NCBI GenBank assembly: GCA_009602735.1
Contig: WELA01007584.1
Coordinates: forward strand, 78,333-139,653
Direction: 5' to 3'
Origin: Mesotaenium endlicherianum
Lineage: Eukaryota > Streptophyta > Zygnematophyceae > Zygnematales > Mesotaeniaceae
DNA length: 61,321 nt
Part shown: one piece after another, positions 19,869-30,700 of the stretch
Position numbering within the stretch: position 1 is the first letter of the stretch
How the letters are laid out: the number at the start of each line of letters is the position of its first letter
Program-made: the position numbers and the translations under genes
Notes under the pieces: model-generated
Databases searched by the model: none
Told to the model about the DNA's origin: nothing
The model's input: the letters and a program-made list of their open reading frames with translations, nothing else

Positions 19869-20588
19869 CAAAATGAATCGACTTACCAAATAGGCGATTA
19901 ACAATTAATAAAGATCTTTATATCAGCAAGTAATCTTTATGGTATTTTTCGTTAACTGGTTAAACGGCAAAGGACAACACACTAGCAGTGAATAATACTC
20001 GTGAGTCAAATGCGAGCAAACTAGCATCAATAATGCAATCAGTAAACTCATACATAAGCAAGGTTAGAAGACAGTGCGTATCAATGGCTTCTCGCCTTGG
20101 ATTCAGATCTCTCTCAGTAAGCTGTACAAGAGAGTTGGCCTCGTTTCCGAATGCCGAACTCGAGAGCAATGCCTAGCATATGTACATGGAATGAGTTTAC
20201 TGTTCAACGGCCAGTGCGATGGCACCGCCTACCCGGGAGTTAACCACGTTGGTAGGACCTCGGTCAACCAAATCCACCGCCATCTCCCATCATCCCCAAT
20301 TGCCATCCATCATAGGGATGTCATCTGGCCATTCATCTAGCATACCATACTTAGATGCATATCGAGGCAGTTCGCTGCTACCGAGTACGGAAGTCAGCTG
20401 GCTGTGAAAGAATGTGTCAACAAGCTGACTTAAGTTGACTTCAGCCTGCTGCTTCCGACTGAGTCATCAAACTGATATTATATATGAAGTCCAGCAAACT
20501 GATTATTAACTAGAATTCAGAAGGCTGAACTTAATTAACTATTATATTTAAATGAATATAATATCTACTAATATACTGATTCATTACA
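19869..20588 (-). repeat. R4 3' LTR
   Basis: The first two plus-strand bases are CA instead of TG (CAAAATGAATCG), two transitions at the terminus. It ends GATTCATTACA. Confidence 0.9.
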
Positions 20589-20624
20589 ATCCCTCCAACT
20601 TAACTTGTTGTCGCCTCGACAACA
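20589..20624 (-). promoter_or_regulatory. R4 polypurine tract and hairpin
   Basis: AAGTTGGAGGGAT abuts the LTR. The hairpin TGTTGTCG-AGG-CGACAACA occupies 20624..20606. Confidence 0.8.
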
Positions 20625-20671
20625 TTAAACTGCAGAAGTCTTAAATACTGACTGCCTCTTCAGCCTGTCAC

Positions 20672-23581
20672 CTAGGGGGCCGTTCTTGGGGCTCCAGGAT
20701 CAGGAGACTGAGATCTGGACCTAGATCAGGACAGCCCTCTAGGTCTGTCAGCTGGCCTTCTAAAGAACCCCGTTTGCTCTAAAGTTGGACCTCAAGGAGA
20801 ACGAAGGATGGTAGCCTGCTCTTCACCCACTTAGGTGTTGATCCCCACATAGACAGGCATTCGAGTAGGATGCTGAAATACATTGGCAAGAGGTACATGT
20901 CCCTGAGCGAAGGGGGAGGCCGGCATACCTCTGGCCCACCCGCGTGTCCCTCTTCTGGCACCCCCGTCCTCTGGGGATTTCTGCCTGTGTCTGCTGCCAA
21001 GTACAGTCAGATCAGCTTCTTCCCCTGCTTGGGCAGGTGGGCTGGGGGAGCAAGTGCGGGGTCCAGTTGCCTCCATGACCGGGATCACGTTCCATATACC
21101 TAATCTTGGTTCCTTAGGAAGTGCCCCTGCCTGCCCCTGGGTCTCCTGAGTACCAGCTCCTGATGCTTCTCCTCTGCCTTGTTCTTCTTCCTCCTCCTCC
21201 TCATCCTCCTCTTCTGAAAAAGTAGGAGTCTCGTCCACTAAGTCGTCCTGCTCCTTGGTAGACATGGAGTAGTCTACTGACCTCCCTTTCTTTGGGCGCG
21301 CTGGAGGTTGCTTGGCCTTCAGCCTGCTGATATCTATCCGGCCTGCATTCTTCGCCCATTGGACGAAGGCATGCTTTCCCTTAGAGAAGTAGTCTTTCCC
21401 CCTCCTCCTGTGCTCTTTTGAAATGAATCTTGCTTATTCAAGATTAATATATTTCATTTGAATATATAAGATCAGAGATAGGTGGAAGCGTGGAAAATCA
21501 GGGAGCGATCTTCGTCCTTAATATGAATTCCGTTTACTCATCTATAACCCTTGGCTCACTTGCCGTAGTGTGCCGTAGTTGCACGCTAATACAAGGCACA
21601 AGAAAGAGGCGAGCTTGAGGACTAGAGCTTCTCCTTTAGAAACTCATGGCCTCTTGCCTACCAGGCATACAAGCATGTATAAGCTCATACACAACATCAA
21701 GGGACTGAACAGCAAAGGCGCTCTCATTACAGATGACCATAACGTAGCTAAAACATATCCCACTGACTTAGGTGCAGAATCATGGAATCTGTTTGCTGTG
21801 TGACCCCGAGATGTCAGAGGGCATAACTTTGTCAATAATACTTTAAATTGAGCAAACTCAATGGCAACGGATGCATCCTGACGAGACCTTTCCAAAAAGT
21901 CCTAGTTCGCTCCATTTGGAGCGCAGACAAAGCAACCATGTCAATCTCCGTGAAGGCTGGTCATTAGAACGAACCCAAAAGTGCACACATGACTTGCAAG
22001 TAAAAAATCTGACTGTAAAGCCTACTGTCCAGAATGAGGGACCACGAGATCCCAGCCTGCTATGTACCTAGTGACCACCTGGTTGACCACGTCGCAAGGT
22101 GCGCCGTTTCGTGGGAAACCCGTTAAGTTGGGACCCACGGATCTAGGTATAACGACCATATTAATTGGTCGGTTGACTGAAGTCCTAACTGTTCAGTTGA
22201 CTGACGACGGCTCCGCCTACCCAGGAGTTAACCACACTGGTAGGACATCGGTTTACCGAATCTCAGTCGACCTCCCGACTTTCAGTATACTTCGGTCACA
22301 TGTGGCAATCTACAAATAACAATCTAAATGAATATGTCTATCCTCTACGTACTGAAGCTAAGTATATTGACTAGTGATAGTATATCCTATATATAATTGA
22401 TATATAAATCTCAGCAAACTACACTATGATATAAAAGTCATCCTGCTGACCCTTTTAACAAAGTCAGCAGACTACACTATGGTACAAAAGTCATCCTGTT
22501 GACCTTTTTGACAAAGTAAGTAAACTCGCATTACATCGACATACATTCATTTAGATGAACTCGCACATGTGAGTATATAGACATAATACTTATTTAGTGT
22601 TATATTTATATATGCAATTTATATAATAATGAACTGATTCATTACATCTTTGGTCTCTGCATTCATATTGCTTAGGCAGCCATTCAGCCTGGGGTCCCAA
22701 GGGGCAATGTGAGGTGGTAGGATGAGGTAGCCGTCTAGGCCATAGTGGAAATTGTCTGGTTGGGCTCGGTCACACTCCTGCTTTTTGTATGTGACGGTCA
22801 TCCACCTCCAGTCTCTTGGCTGCTGGTAGTACTGGGGTCCATGCTCAGCCTTTCTCAATTTACATGTGAACCGGTGGGGAGAGAACATCTGCTGTCCTGC
22901 TTCCCTGGCCAAGTACTCCCAGCTCCTTCTCTCAACTTCGTTGTAAGCTGGCAATAGTGTGAGGTAGAACACCGTATCCTTAAAGCTATCGGGCCGCATG
23001 CTCACCATCCTGATGAGTCTCTGATCTCCCACTATTCCCGGTATTGGGACTGGCTTGTCCTCTGAATCATCGGCAAGGTACCGGGCCTGCTCTGCTGTAT
23101 AGCCCACCATCTTGGCATAATCCTCGTAGAGGACCACACCAGTGTATGTCTCAATGTACCTATCCAGTGCTGCAGCTCCTTCCCTCTGTAGCAGTGTTGT
23201 CTGTTCCCGCTTGTTGATCTCCTGGGCTGCCAGCAATGCTTCCTTCAGGTTATCAAAGTTTTGGCCACCCACCACAGTATACCTGTAAGTGGCCAAGCTC
23301 TTCTGCCTGTCCGCTTCAGCCTTTTTCCTTCTCTCCTCCTCTGCCGCTGCCGCTTCTTCTTGTTGTTTCTTCTGTATCTCCTCCTCAGCCTTCATGAGGT
23401 TTTCCGCTTCTTGATCTTTCTTCCTCTGTGCTTCTTCTGCCGCCTCTTGTAATTTGCGGACCCTTTCTTGTTCTCTCCTGGTGAGGGACGTCGCCGCCAG
23501 CTCCTTCTGGTATTGCTCCATTGTCCTCCTGGCTTCTTCGGCCTTTCGCTTTCTGTCCTTCTTTTGTGTGGTGGGAGCCAC
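20672..23581 (-). pseudogene. R4 ORF3, type A, split by solo LTR S1
   Basis: The N-terminal part (22652..23581) keeps the coiled coil and central motifs (VPIPGI, YNEVERRSWEYLARE). The C-terminal part (20672..21413) keeps the acidic run and GHVPLANVFQHP. S1 sits between them near residue 320, duplicating TCTTT. The start codon is GTG in place of ATG (23579-23581) and a CAA to TAA stop lies near 20833. It is clearly derived from the same gene as the R1 and R8 ORF3. Confidence 0.85.
21419..22646 (-). mobile_element. S1: solo LTR of the R3 family
   Basis: 1,228 bp, TGAAATGAATCTTGC...GATTCATTACA, flanked by TCTTT at 21414-21418 and 22647-22651. It has no internal domain and two 53-bp units. Confidence 0.95.
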
Positions 23582-23910
23582 TCTGCACATGTAACCAGGG
23601 CACAAGTTAGTAGGATATCGACCTTTGTCATAGGAGTTGCAGGAAGGTAGTAAGTTCGTATTAGTATGGTATGTTCGTTCCTGTTTACCTTACAGGGTGA
23701 TTGCTAGGAGTTGACGTAGTTGCGGTGCGCTAGACATATACGTATGAATGTGTTTTCAGGTGTGTTAAGTGATGTATTGCTGTTTGAGGCCCCTGTTTCC
23801 TTCAGCCAAAGGTGCTTTATGTGGGCCACGCTGTCCCCTCTGTCACTATGCTGACACTTAGGATTCACATAACCGTCCCTTTCTCGCTCTCGCACACTAA
23901 CTGTCATATA

Positions 23911-23949
23911 TTTTCCCCTCCAACTTAAATGGAGACAGGACCTCCTGTC
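23911..23949 (-). promoter_or_regulatory. R4 internal hairpin/PPT-like module
   Basis: In element sense GACAGG-AGGT-CCTGTC is followed by TTTAAGTTGGAGGGGAAAA. It lies between pol and ORF3. Confidence 0.5.
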
Positions 23950-26900
23950 ACCTTCCCGTGTCAACTGAAATGACGGTTAGGGAGGTGCTCCAGCCGCCCG
24001 GAGCTAAAATCTCCTCAACCTCATATTCCTCAGGGTCGCCGTCCCGGACAGCAGGGACCGGTCCCGGTTGGACAGGTAACCGACTTGTGAACAGTGTATC
24101 ACTATTGATGTATGGTTCCAGGATGGAGACATTAAAGACCGGGTGACCCTTGTATTCGGCTGACATGTTCAGTTTGTAAGCATTCTGACCGACACGACGC
24201 ACCACCGAATATGGACCGACCCAGACAGGGCCAAGCTTTTTCTTGACCACACCAGGGAGGTACACGTGTTGAGAATGCAGTTTGACCAACTTGCCCTTAA
24301 AAAATGTCAGCTCGCGACGATGTTGATTAGCGTATTTTTGTTGGTTTTCTTGGGCTTTGTGCAGGTTTTGTTGGACTTCTGACAGGGTGTCAGCGAACTC
24401 CTGAGTTAACTGGAGGGAGATCGGATTGTCAATCCCGTCAGGGGAGTTAAAGACTCCCCTAGCACATCTAAAGGAGACTTAGGGACTCTACCCAGGCTGA
24501 GTTCAAAAGGAGTCTTGCCCGTTGACGCGTGCACCGCACTGTTGACCGCAAATTGAATTTGAGGCAACAGGTCATCCCAATTATCTTGTTTTCGATTAAT
24601 ATATGCTCTCAGCACCTCTTGCAAAGCTCGGTAAGTTCTTTCAGTCTGCCCATCAGTCTGAGGGTGGTTAGCTGTGCTGAGCAGTTGTTTGACTCCCATT
24701 AACCCCATTAAAGCTCTCCAGAACTTAGAGGTAACTTTTGAGTCTCTGTCCGAGATGATATTAGAAGGGAGACCAGGTTGGCATACTACATGGTTGTAGA
24801 ACTGTCTCACTGTTTCGAGTGCAGTCACTTTGACAGTTGTGGGGATAAAAATGACCATTTTTGTCAGTTTATCCACGACTACCAGTATTGAATCATGCCC
24901 ATTGGCAGTTCTTGGTAGTGTGACCACCCAGTCCATGGATATAGTTTCCCAGCGTCCAGCTGGGATGGGAAGTGGTTGCAAGGGACCTCCCGGTGGTGTG
25001 TGCCTAGACTTATTTCTTTGACACTGATCACAGGACTTCACATTTCAAGATCTCCCGGGGCAACCCCTCCCAATGGTAATGTTTTGCCGGTTTGCCAACA
25101 GTTTTGGCCTGCCCCAAATGCCCACCCAGTAAACTGTCGTGCGCTTGACTCAGTAAGAGAGACCTTATTTCCAACTTATTAGGAATGACCAGCTTCAGCC
25201 TTCCTGAAGTGGTTTCAGTCACCCAGACCCCTGCTTTAAGCCGGTACCCGAGTGCAGTAGCACGACACACACCATCAGTGGGGCTGGGCTCAAATGTTGG
25301 GTCAAAAAGGTAGGCTTTCCTAAGTTGTTCAAGGAAGGACTTTTTCACCTTTGGTGAAGTGATTGCACACAGGACTTTATCTACAGCATGCTGTCTAAAG
25401 TTCCTTTCTTGCAAGTCAGGTCTTCTAGAGAGTGCATCAGCAGGATTCAACTTCCCTAGTTTGTCGTCGATCTGGACTTGGAACTGCTCCAGCATCTGGC
25501 TCCAGCGGTTCTCCCTCCTTGACAGCTTGGACTTCTTCTGAAAGTGAGTCANAGCTAGATGATCTGTAATCTTCTTCTGAAAGCGAGTCAGAGCTAGATG
25601 ATCTGTAATCACCATAAAAGCTTTACCATGTAAGTATGTTCTCCACTGTTTGAGCACATGAATGATAGCTAGTAGCTCTTTATCATGCACTGAGTAATTA
25701 ATCTCTGTTGGATTAAATTCCATAGACTCGTACAACACAGGATGCCACTCCTGCCGTACCTTACCATCCTTTGTGGTTTTGTCAGCAGGCTGCAACAAAA
25801 TAGCACCCATGGCAAAGTCAGAGGCATCAGTAACCACCTGCACCGGTTTGCTGGGGTCATACACGGCTAGCACTGGGGCAGAACAAAGGGCATCTTTAAG
25901 GGTCTGGAAGGCAGCCTGCAGCTCTTCCCCCCACACATACCCGATGTCTTTCTTAGTAAGGTCAGTCAGTTTACTGGCCTTTGTGGAATAATTCTCAATA
26001 AATCTCCTAGAGTAGTTAGCCAACCCAAGGAAGGATCTAACTTCAGAGACAGATTGTGGTACTAACCAGTCCCTTATGGTCTAAACTTTCTTAGGATCCA
26101 CACTGATGCCCTCTTTACTGACAACGTGGCCTAAGAACTCAATACTTTCATTTAAGAAATCACACTTGCTCATTTTAGCATATAACTGATTTCTTCTCAA
26201 AATGTCTATGACTGTCTTTAAGTGTTCACCGTGCTGAGCTTCATCTTTAGAGAAAATTAAAACATCATCCAAGAAAACTTTCACAAATTTATCCAAATAA
26301 GGCCTGAAAATGTCATTCATAGCACCCATGAAGGTAGCAGGAGCATTAGTCAGTCCAAATGGCATCACGTTGAACTCATAGTGTCCATAACGNTGGCACC
26401 CATGAAGGTAGCACGAGCATTTGTCAGTCCAAATGGCATCACGTTAAACTCATAGTGTCCATAACGTGTGCGGAAGGCAGTCTTGTGTTCATCCCCCTCC
26501 GCAATTCTGATTTGATGNTACCTTAGCACCCGACAGGGTATCAAGCAAGTCCTCGATTCTGGGTAAAGCATACTTGTTCTTTACTGTAATTCTGTTCAGG
26601 GCTCTGTAATCCACACACATCCGCATACTGCCATCCTTTTTCTTAACAAATAGGATGGGTGCGCCGTAAGGTGATTTATTGGGGGAAATATAACCATTTT
26701 CCTCAAGCTCTGCAATCTGTGTTTTCAACTCCTCCATCTCCACATAAGACAAGCCGTAAGTGCGTTGCCATGGTGGCTAATTCCCAGGTAATAAATCAAT
26801 CCTATGATCTACTTCCCTTTTAGGTGGTAGTCCCGGAGGCATATTAAAAACATCCGTGTACTGAGCAACAATTTTTGCAGCAGTAGGGTGCTCCGGAGAG

Positions 26901-27069
26901 CTTACCATTTTCTCAACTACTTCTTCAGGTTGAGGAGGTACCTCTCTTAGCAGCAGACAGAACATTCTGTCTTCCTTCTGGTTCCAGCTTTTGACGAACT
27001 CCATTGCATTCAGCAACTTGCATCCTTCTAGAAGCCTCTTCTTTTCCTTCATTTGCCATCCACACAGGA

Positions 27070-27850
27070 TGTAATGAATCAGTATATTGGTTGATATAAT
27101 ATTCATTCGAATAATATAGTTAATTACGTTCAGTCTGCTGAACTCTAGTTAAGATTGAGTGTGCTGGGTTTTATTAAGTCATTAGTTTAATGACTCAGCA
27201 GGAAGCAGCAGGCTGGAGTCAACTTAGGTCAGCTTGCTGACACATTCTTTGACAGCCAGCTGAGTTCCGTAGTCGGTCGCAGCGAATTGCCAAGATATGC
27301 ATCTAAGTGTGGTGTGCTAGATGAATGGCCAGATGACATCCTTAGGATGGATGGCGATTCGGGATGATGGGAGATGGCGGTGGATTTGGTTAACCGAGGT
27401 CCTACCAACGTGGTTAACTCCCGGGTAGGCGGTGCCATCGCACTGGCCGTTGAACAGTAAACTCATTCCATGTACATATGCTAGGCATTGCTCTCGAGTT
27501 CGGCATTCGNNNNNNNNNNNNNNNNNNNNNNNNNNNNNNNNNNNNNNNNNNNNNNNNNNNNNNNNNNNNNNNNNNNNNNNNNNNNNNNNNNNNNNNNNNN
27601 NNNNNNNNNNNNNNNNNNNNNNNNNNNNNNNNNNNNNNNNNNNNNNNNNNNNNNNNNNNNNNNNNNNNNNNNNNNNNNNNNNNNNNNNNNNNNNNNNNNN
27701 NNNNNNNNNNNNNNNNNNNNNNNNNNNNNNNNNNNNNNNNNNNNNNNNNNNNNNNNNNNNNNNNNNNNNNNNNNNNNNNNNNNNNNNNNNNNNNNNNNNN
27801 NNNNNNNNNNNNNNNNNNNNNNNNNNNNNNNNNNNNNNNNNNNNNNNNCA
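27070..27850 (+). mobile_element. S2: solo LTR (0.72-kb family) with assembly gap
   Basis: Starts TGTAATGAATCAGTATATTGG, 440 bp are readable, then 339 Ns (27510..27848), then CA. Flanking CAGGA at 27065-27069 and 27851-27855. A solo LTR would need about 275 bp in the gap; a whole hidden element cannot be excluded. Confidence 0.8.
27510..27848. other. Assembly gap (339 Ns)
   Basis: Unresolved bases inside S2. Long ORFs drawn across it are meaningless. Confidence 0.99.
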
Positions 27851-28474
27851 CAGGACAAGAGGAAGAGCACTGGTGGGTGCCAAGTTAGTCTGCCCATCAC
27901 TGGCTCCTCTCACTTTAACTGTATCTCTGCTCCAACACACTTCAGCTTGATGTCTATTAAGCCAGGACCTGCCTAGCACGAGATCATAAAAGCCAGTGTT
28001 GAGTACCTCAAATGTAAGCGTTTCAGTTAGAACTGCAATGCCAGAACCTAACTGGACCTCAATAGGCTTGGTTATAACTCCTCCCGGGATACTTGAGGCA
28101 TCTCCAAGGAATATTTTTCTATTCCCTTGGGTGACAGTAGGCAGCCTTAGCCGCTTAACTAAGTCCTTGTGGATAAAAGTATGTGACGCCCCTCCGTCAA
28201 CAAATGCCCTCACCTTCCTACCTGCAATCATGCAATGCAGTAGGATAGGGGGGACTGTCTTTTCCTGACTTTCGCATTGTTCTCCTGACGTAGCAAAGAA
28301 ATGTTGGACATCAGGTGGAACAAGAGCATCCAGAGTGTGCACTCTCTGGATGTCTATATTGCTGATGGTCTCCTTTATCTGGTTGTCAGGCATGCATAGT
28401 GAATCCAGTTCAGCAGGACCCATAATACCTGCTACGAGGGCAGCTAGTGACGACTCACTGTCTCTAGCATCCTC

Positions 28475-28516
28475 ACAGTCAGTAGACTGGATTACTGACT
28501 GTTGCTGTCTATTAAA
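28475..28516 (-). promoter_or_regulatory. R4 frameshift signal with broken slippery site
   Basis: The stem-loop is unchanged but the heptamer reads TTTAATA instead of TTTAAAA. Confidence 0.7.
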
Positions 28517-29941
28517 GGCTGGTCTTTTCTATCGACCTTCGGAAGGTGTTTGACTGGACACTGTTTTTTTAGTGGCCCAACTGCTGACAATGGATTTTGA
28601 TGAGGCTGGTCTCGGCTTAGTCCTACCGCCACCTCTTCCATGGCCACCTCGAGAGTAACCACCTCTCTTCCTAGACTGTATAGCATTATACTCATACTCG
28701 TACTCACCACCCTGATCATCCTCAGCCTGGTCTCCTTCAATTGCATTGTAGGAACATTGGGGCTATATGACAACCTTAGACACCAAAGTATTGATCTTCT
28801 GCTGATCCCAGGCATCAGCATCCTGGATCAAGTCAGCTAGTTCCTCATACTTCTTCTCAGCAAAATGACCAGAGACTTCGGATTTTAAGCCATACCTGAA
28901 GTATGCTATCCTATACCGTTCTGGCAAGTCTGGCTGCTTCATCATGTTCGCCTGGAACTTTTGAGCAAACTCAGCAACTGAAGTGGTCTGCTTCAGTGTC
29001 AGGGAGATCATCGCATAGATAGCTTTCTCCTGCTGGTTGATGACATCAAATTTCTCATGCAACTTCTGGACAAACTCTACCCACGTAGGGTCACCGAGTT
29101 GCAGAGCTTTACGCTCTTCTTTCCAGTATAACCACCAGTCTGCGGCACTGCCTTTCAGTAGCGCACCGGTGTGCCTGACCTTCTCGTAAACTTGCAGTTC
29201 TGGGTAGTTCTCCAGCCACTGCTCAACATCCGCGAGAAACTTGATCAAGTAATATTTTCTGTTTCCCTCAGGATCATAGTCCTGGGGAGGTTTCGGCTTG
29301 GGCTTACTAGGCCCTCTGCCACCACCACCAGTGGTTTGAGACCCCAGTTGGTCTCTATCCCGCAGTAGAGACATTATGATTCGTTTGTCCTCCTGTTGGA
29401 ACTGATACATGGTCGCCATTTGCGACTGCATGTGAACGAACAATGCTTCCAAGTCTACACTCTGGGGTGGTAGTCTGGCAAATGCAGCGGCAGCATTGGC
29501 ATCTACTCGCTGAGTAGTGTCCTCAACAGTCCCTCTTGCTCCTGCAGCAGCAATTCCTGCCGCATTCAGCCGGTCACGTATTTGACCTAGGGGTACATTG
29601 AGTTGTACAACTGGAGGTGGGTTCAGAACATTGGCCCTTGATGCCATAAGTTCTTAAACAGTGCGCTCGTCAGCTGGCTGTCCTTCCCTCCTTTCTGTAT
29701 CTTCAGCAGCCTTTGCTAATTGTTCAGCTTCTAATCTGGCTCTCTCCTCCTCAGCTTGCTGTGCTGCGACTGCGGCAATAGCAGCTGCCTCATCTGCAAC
29801 CTCTCTAGCTGCAGTATCTGCCACTGCTTCAGAATAGGTACGGGTTTCCGCTACATGGCTTTCTGCCTGGTTTTTGACATTCTCGTTATCCTGGTTCTCC
29901 ATGTCTCGGGAGTTGCTAGTTTGAGACCTTGCCCTTACTAT
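28492..29941 (-). pseudogene. gag: R4 gag
   Basis: The start codon is ATA (29941..29939), and an in-frame stop lies near 29651-29656 (CTTAAACAG on the plus strand). The capsid region ([27 protein letters not shown]) is preserved. The segment before the zinc knuckle is rearranged and the knuckle itself is lost or scrambled near 28570-28600. Confidence 0.9.
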
Positions 29942-29975
29942 ACAAAGAAGACTGTGATAACTGCTTCGATACCAT

Positions 29976-30695
29976 TGAAATGAATCAACTTACCAAATAG
30001 GCGATTAACACAATTAATAAAGATCTTCATATCAGCAAGTAATCTTTACGGTATTTTCCATTAATTGGTTAAACGGCAAAGGACAACACACTAGCAGTGG
30101 ATAATACTCGTAAGTCAAATGCGAGTAAACTAGCATCAATAATGCAATCAGTAAACTCATACATAAGCAAGTTTAGAAGACAGTGCATATCAATGGCTTC
30201 TTGCCTTGGATTCAGATCTCTCTCAGTAAGCTGTACAAGAGAGTTGGCCTCGTTTCCGAATGCCGAACTCGAGAGCCATGCCTAGCATATGTACATGGAA
30301 TGAGTTTACTGTTCAACGGCTAGTGCAATGGCACCGCCTACCCGGGAGTTAACCACGTTGGTAGGACCTCGATTAACCAAATCCACCGCCATCTCCCATC
30401 ATCCCGAATCGCCATCCATCATAGGGATGTCATCTGGCCATTCATCTAGCATACCATACTTGAATGCATCGAGGCAGTTTGCTGCTACCGAGTACGAAAG
30501 TCAGCTGGCTGTCAAAGAATGTGTAAGCAAGCTGACTTAAGTTGACTTCAGCCTGCTGCTTCCGGCTGAGTCATTAAAGTGATATTAAATATGAAGTCCA
30601 GCAGACTTATTATTAGCTAGAGTTCGGCAGGCTGAACTTAATTAACTATTATATTTAAATGAATATTATATCTACTAATATATTGATTCATTACA
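29976..30695 (-). repeat. R4 5' LTR
   Basis: TGAAATGAATCAACTTACC...GATTCATTACA, followed by ATGAC. The primer-binding site on its gag side reads TGGTATCGAAGC, two bases from the tRNA-iMet complement. Confidence 0.95.
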
Positions 30696-30700
30696 ATGAC

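Larger units (their letters stand above)
23948..28423 (-). pseudogene. pol: R4 pol, interrupted and chromodomain-deleted
   Basis: PR (VDGGAS), RT, RNase H and IN segments are recognisable in several pieces. Breaks are a stop and frame changes near 26080 and 26770, Ns at 25552, 26393 and 26518 with partial duplications or a deletion, and the S2 insertion at 27070. The C terminus runs from GDPEEYEVEEIL straight into unrelated residues: a deletion between CCCGGA and CTAAAATCTCC near 24003 removes the chromodomain. INT keeps SDRDSK and TDGQTERT. Confidence 0.9.
19869..30695 (-). mobile_element. R4: decayed chromovirus with ORF3A, nested in R3
   Basis: TSD ATGAC at 19864-19868 and 30696-30700. 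LTRs are 19869..20588 and 29976..30695, both 720 bp. It contains solo LTRs S1 in ORF3 and S2 in pol. Gag start, slippery site, chromodomain and ORF3 start are all damaged, so it is dead. Confidence 0.95.

Noticed and set aside
27317-28423. Continuous 368-codon ORF across the N gap
   Set aside because: The frame is joined only through unknown bases and links LTR sequence to pol. Not a real protein.
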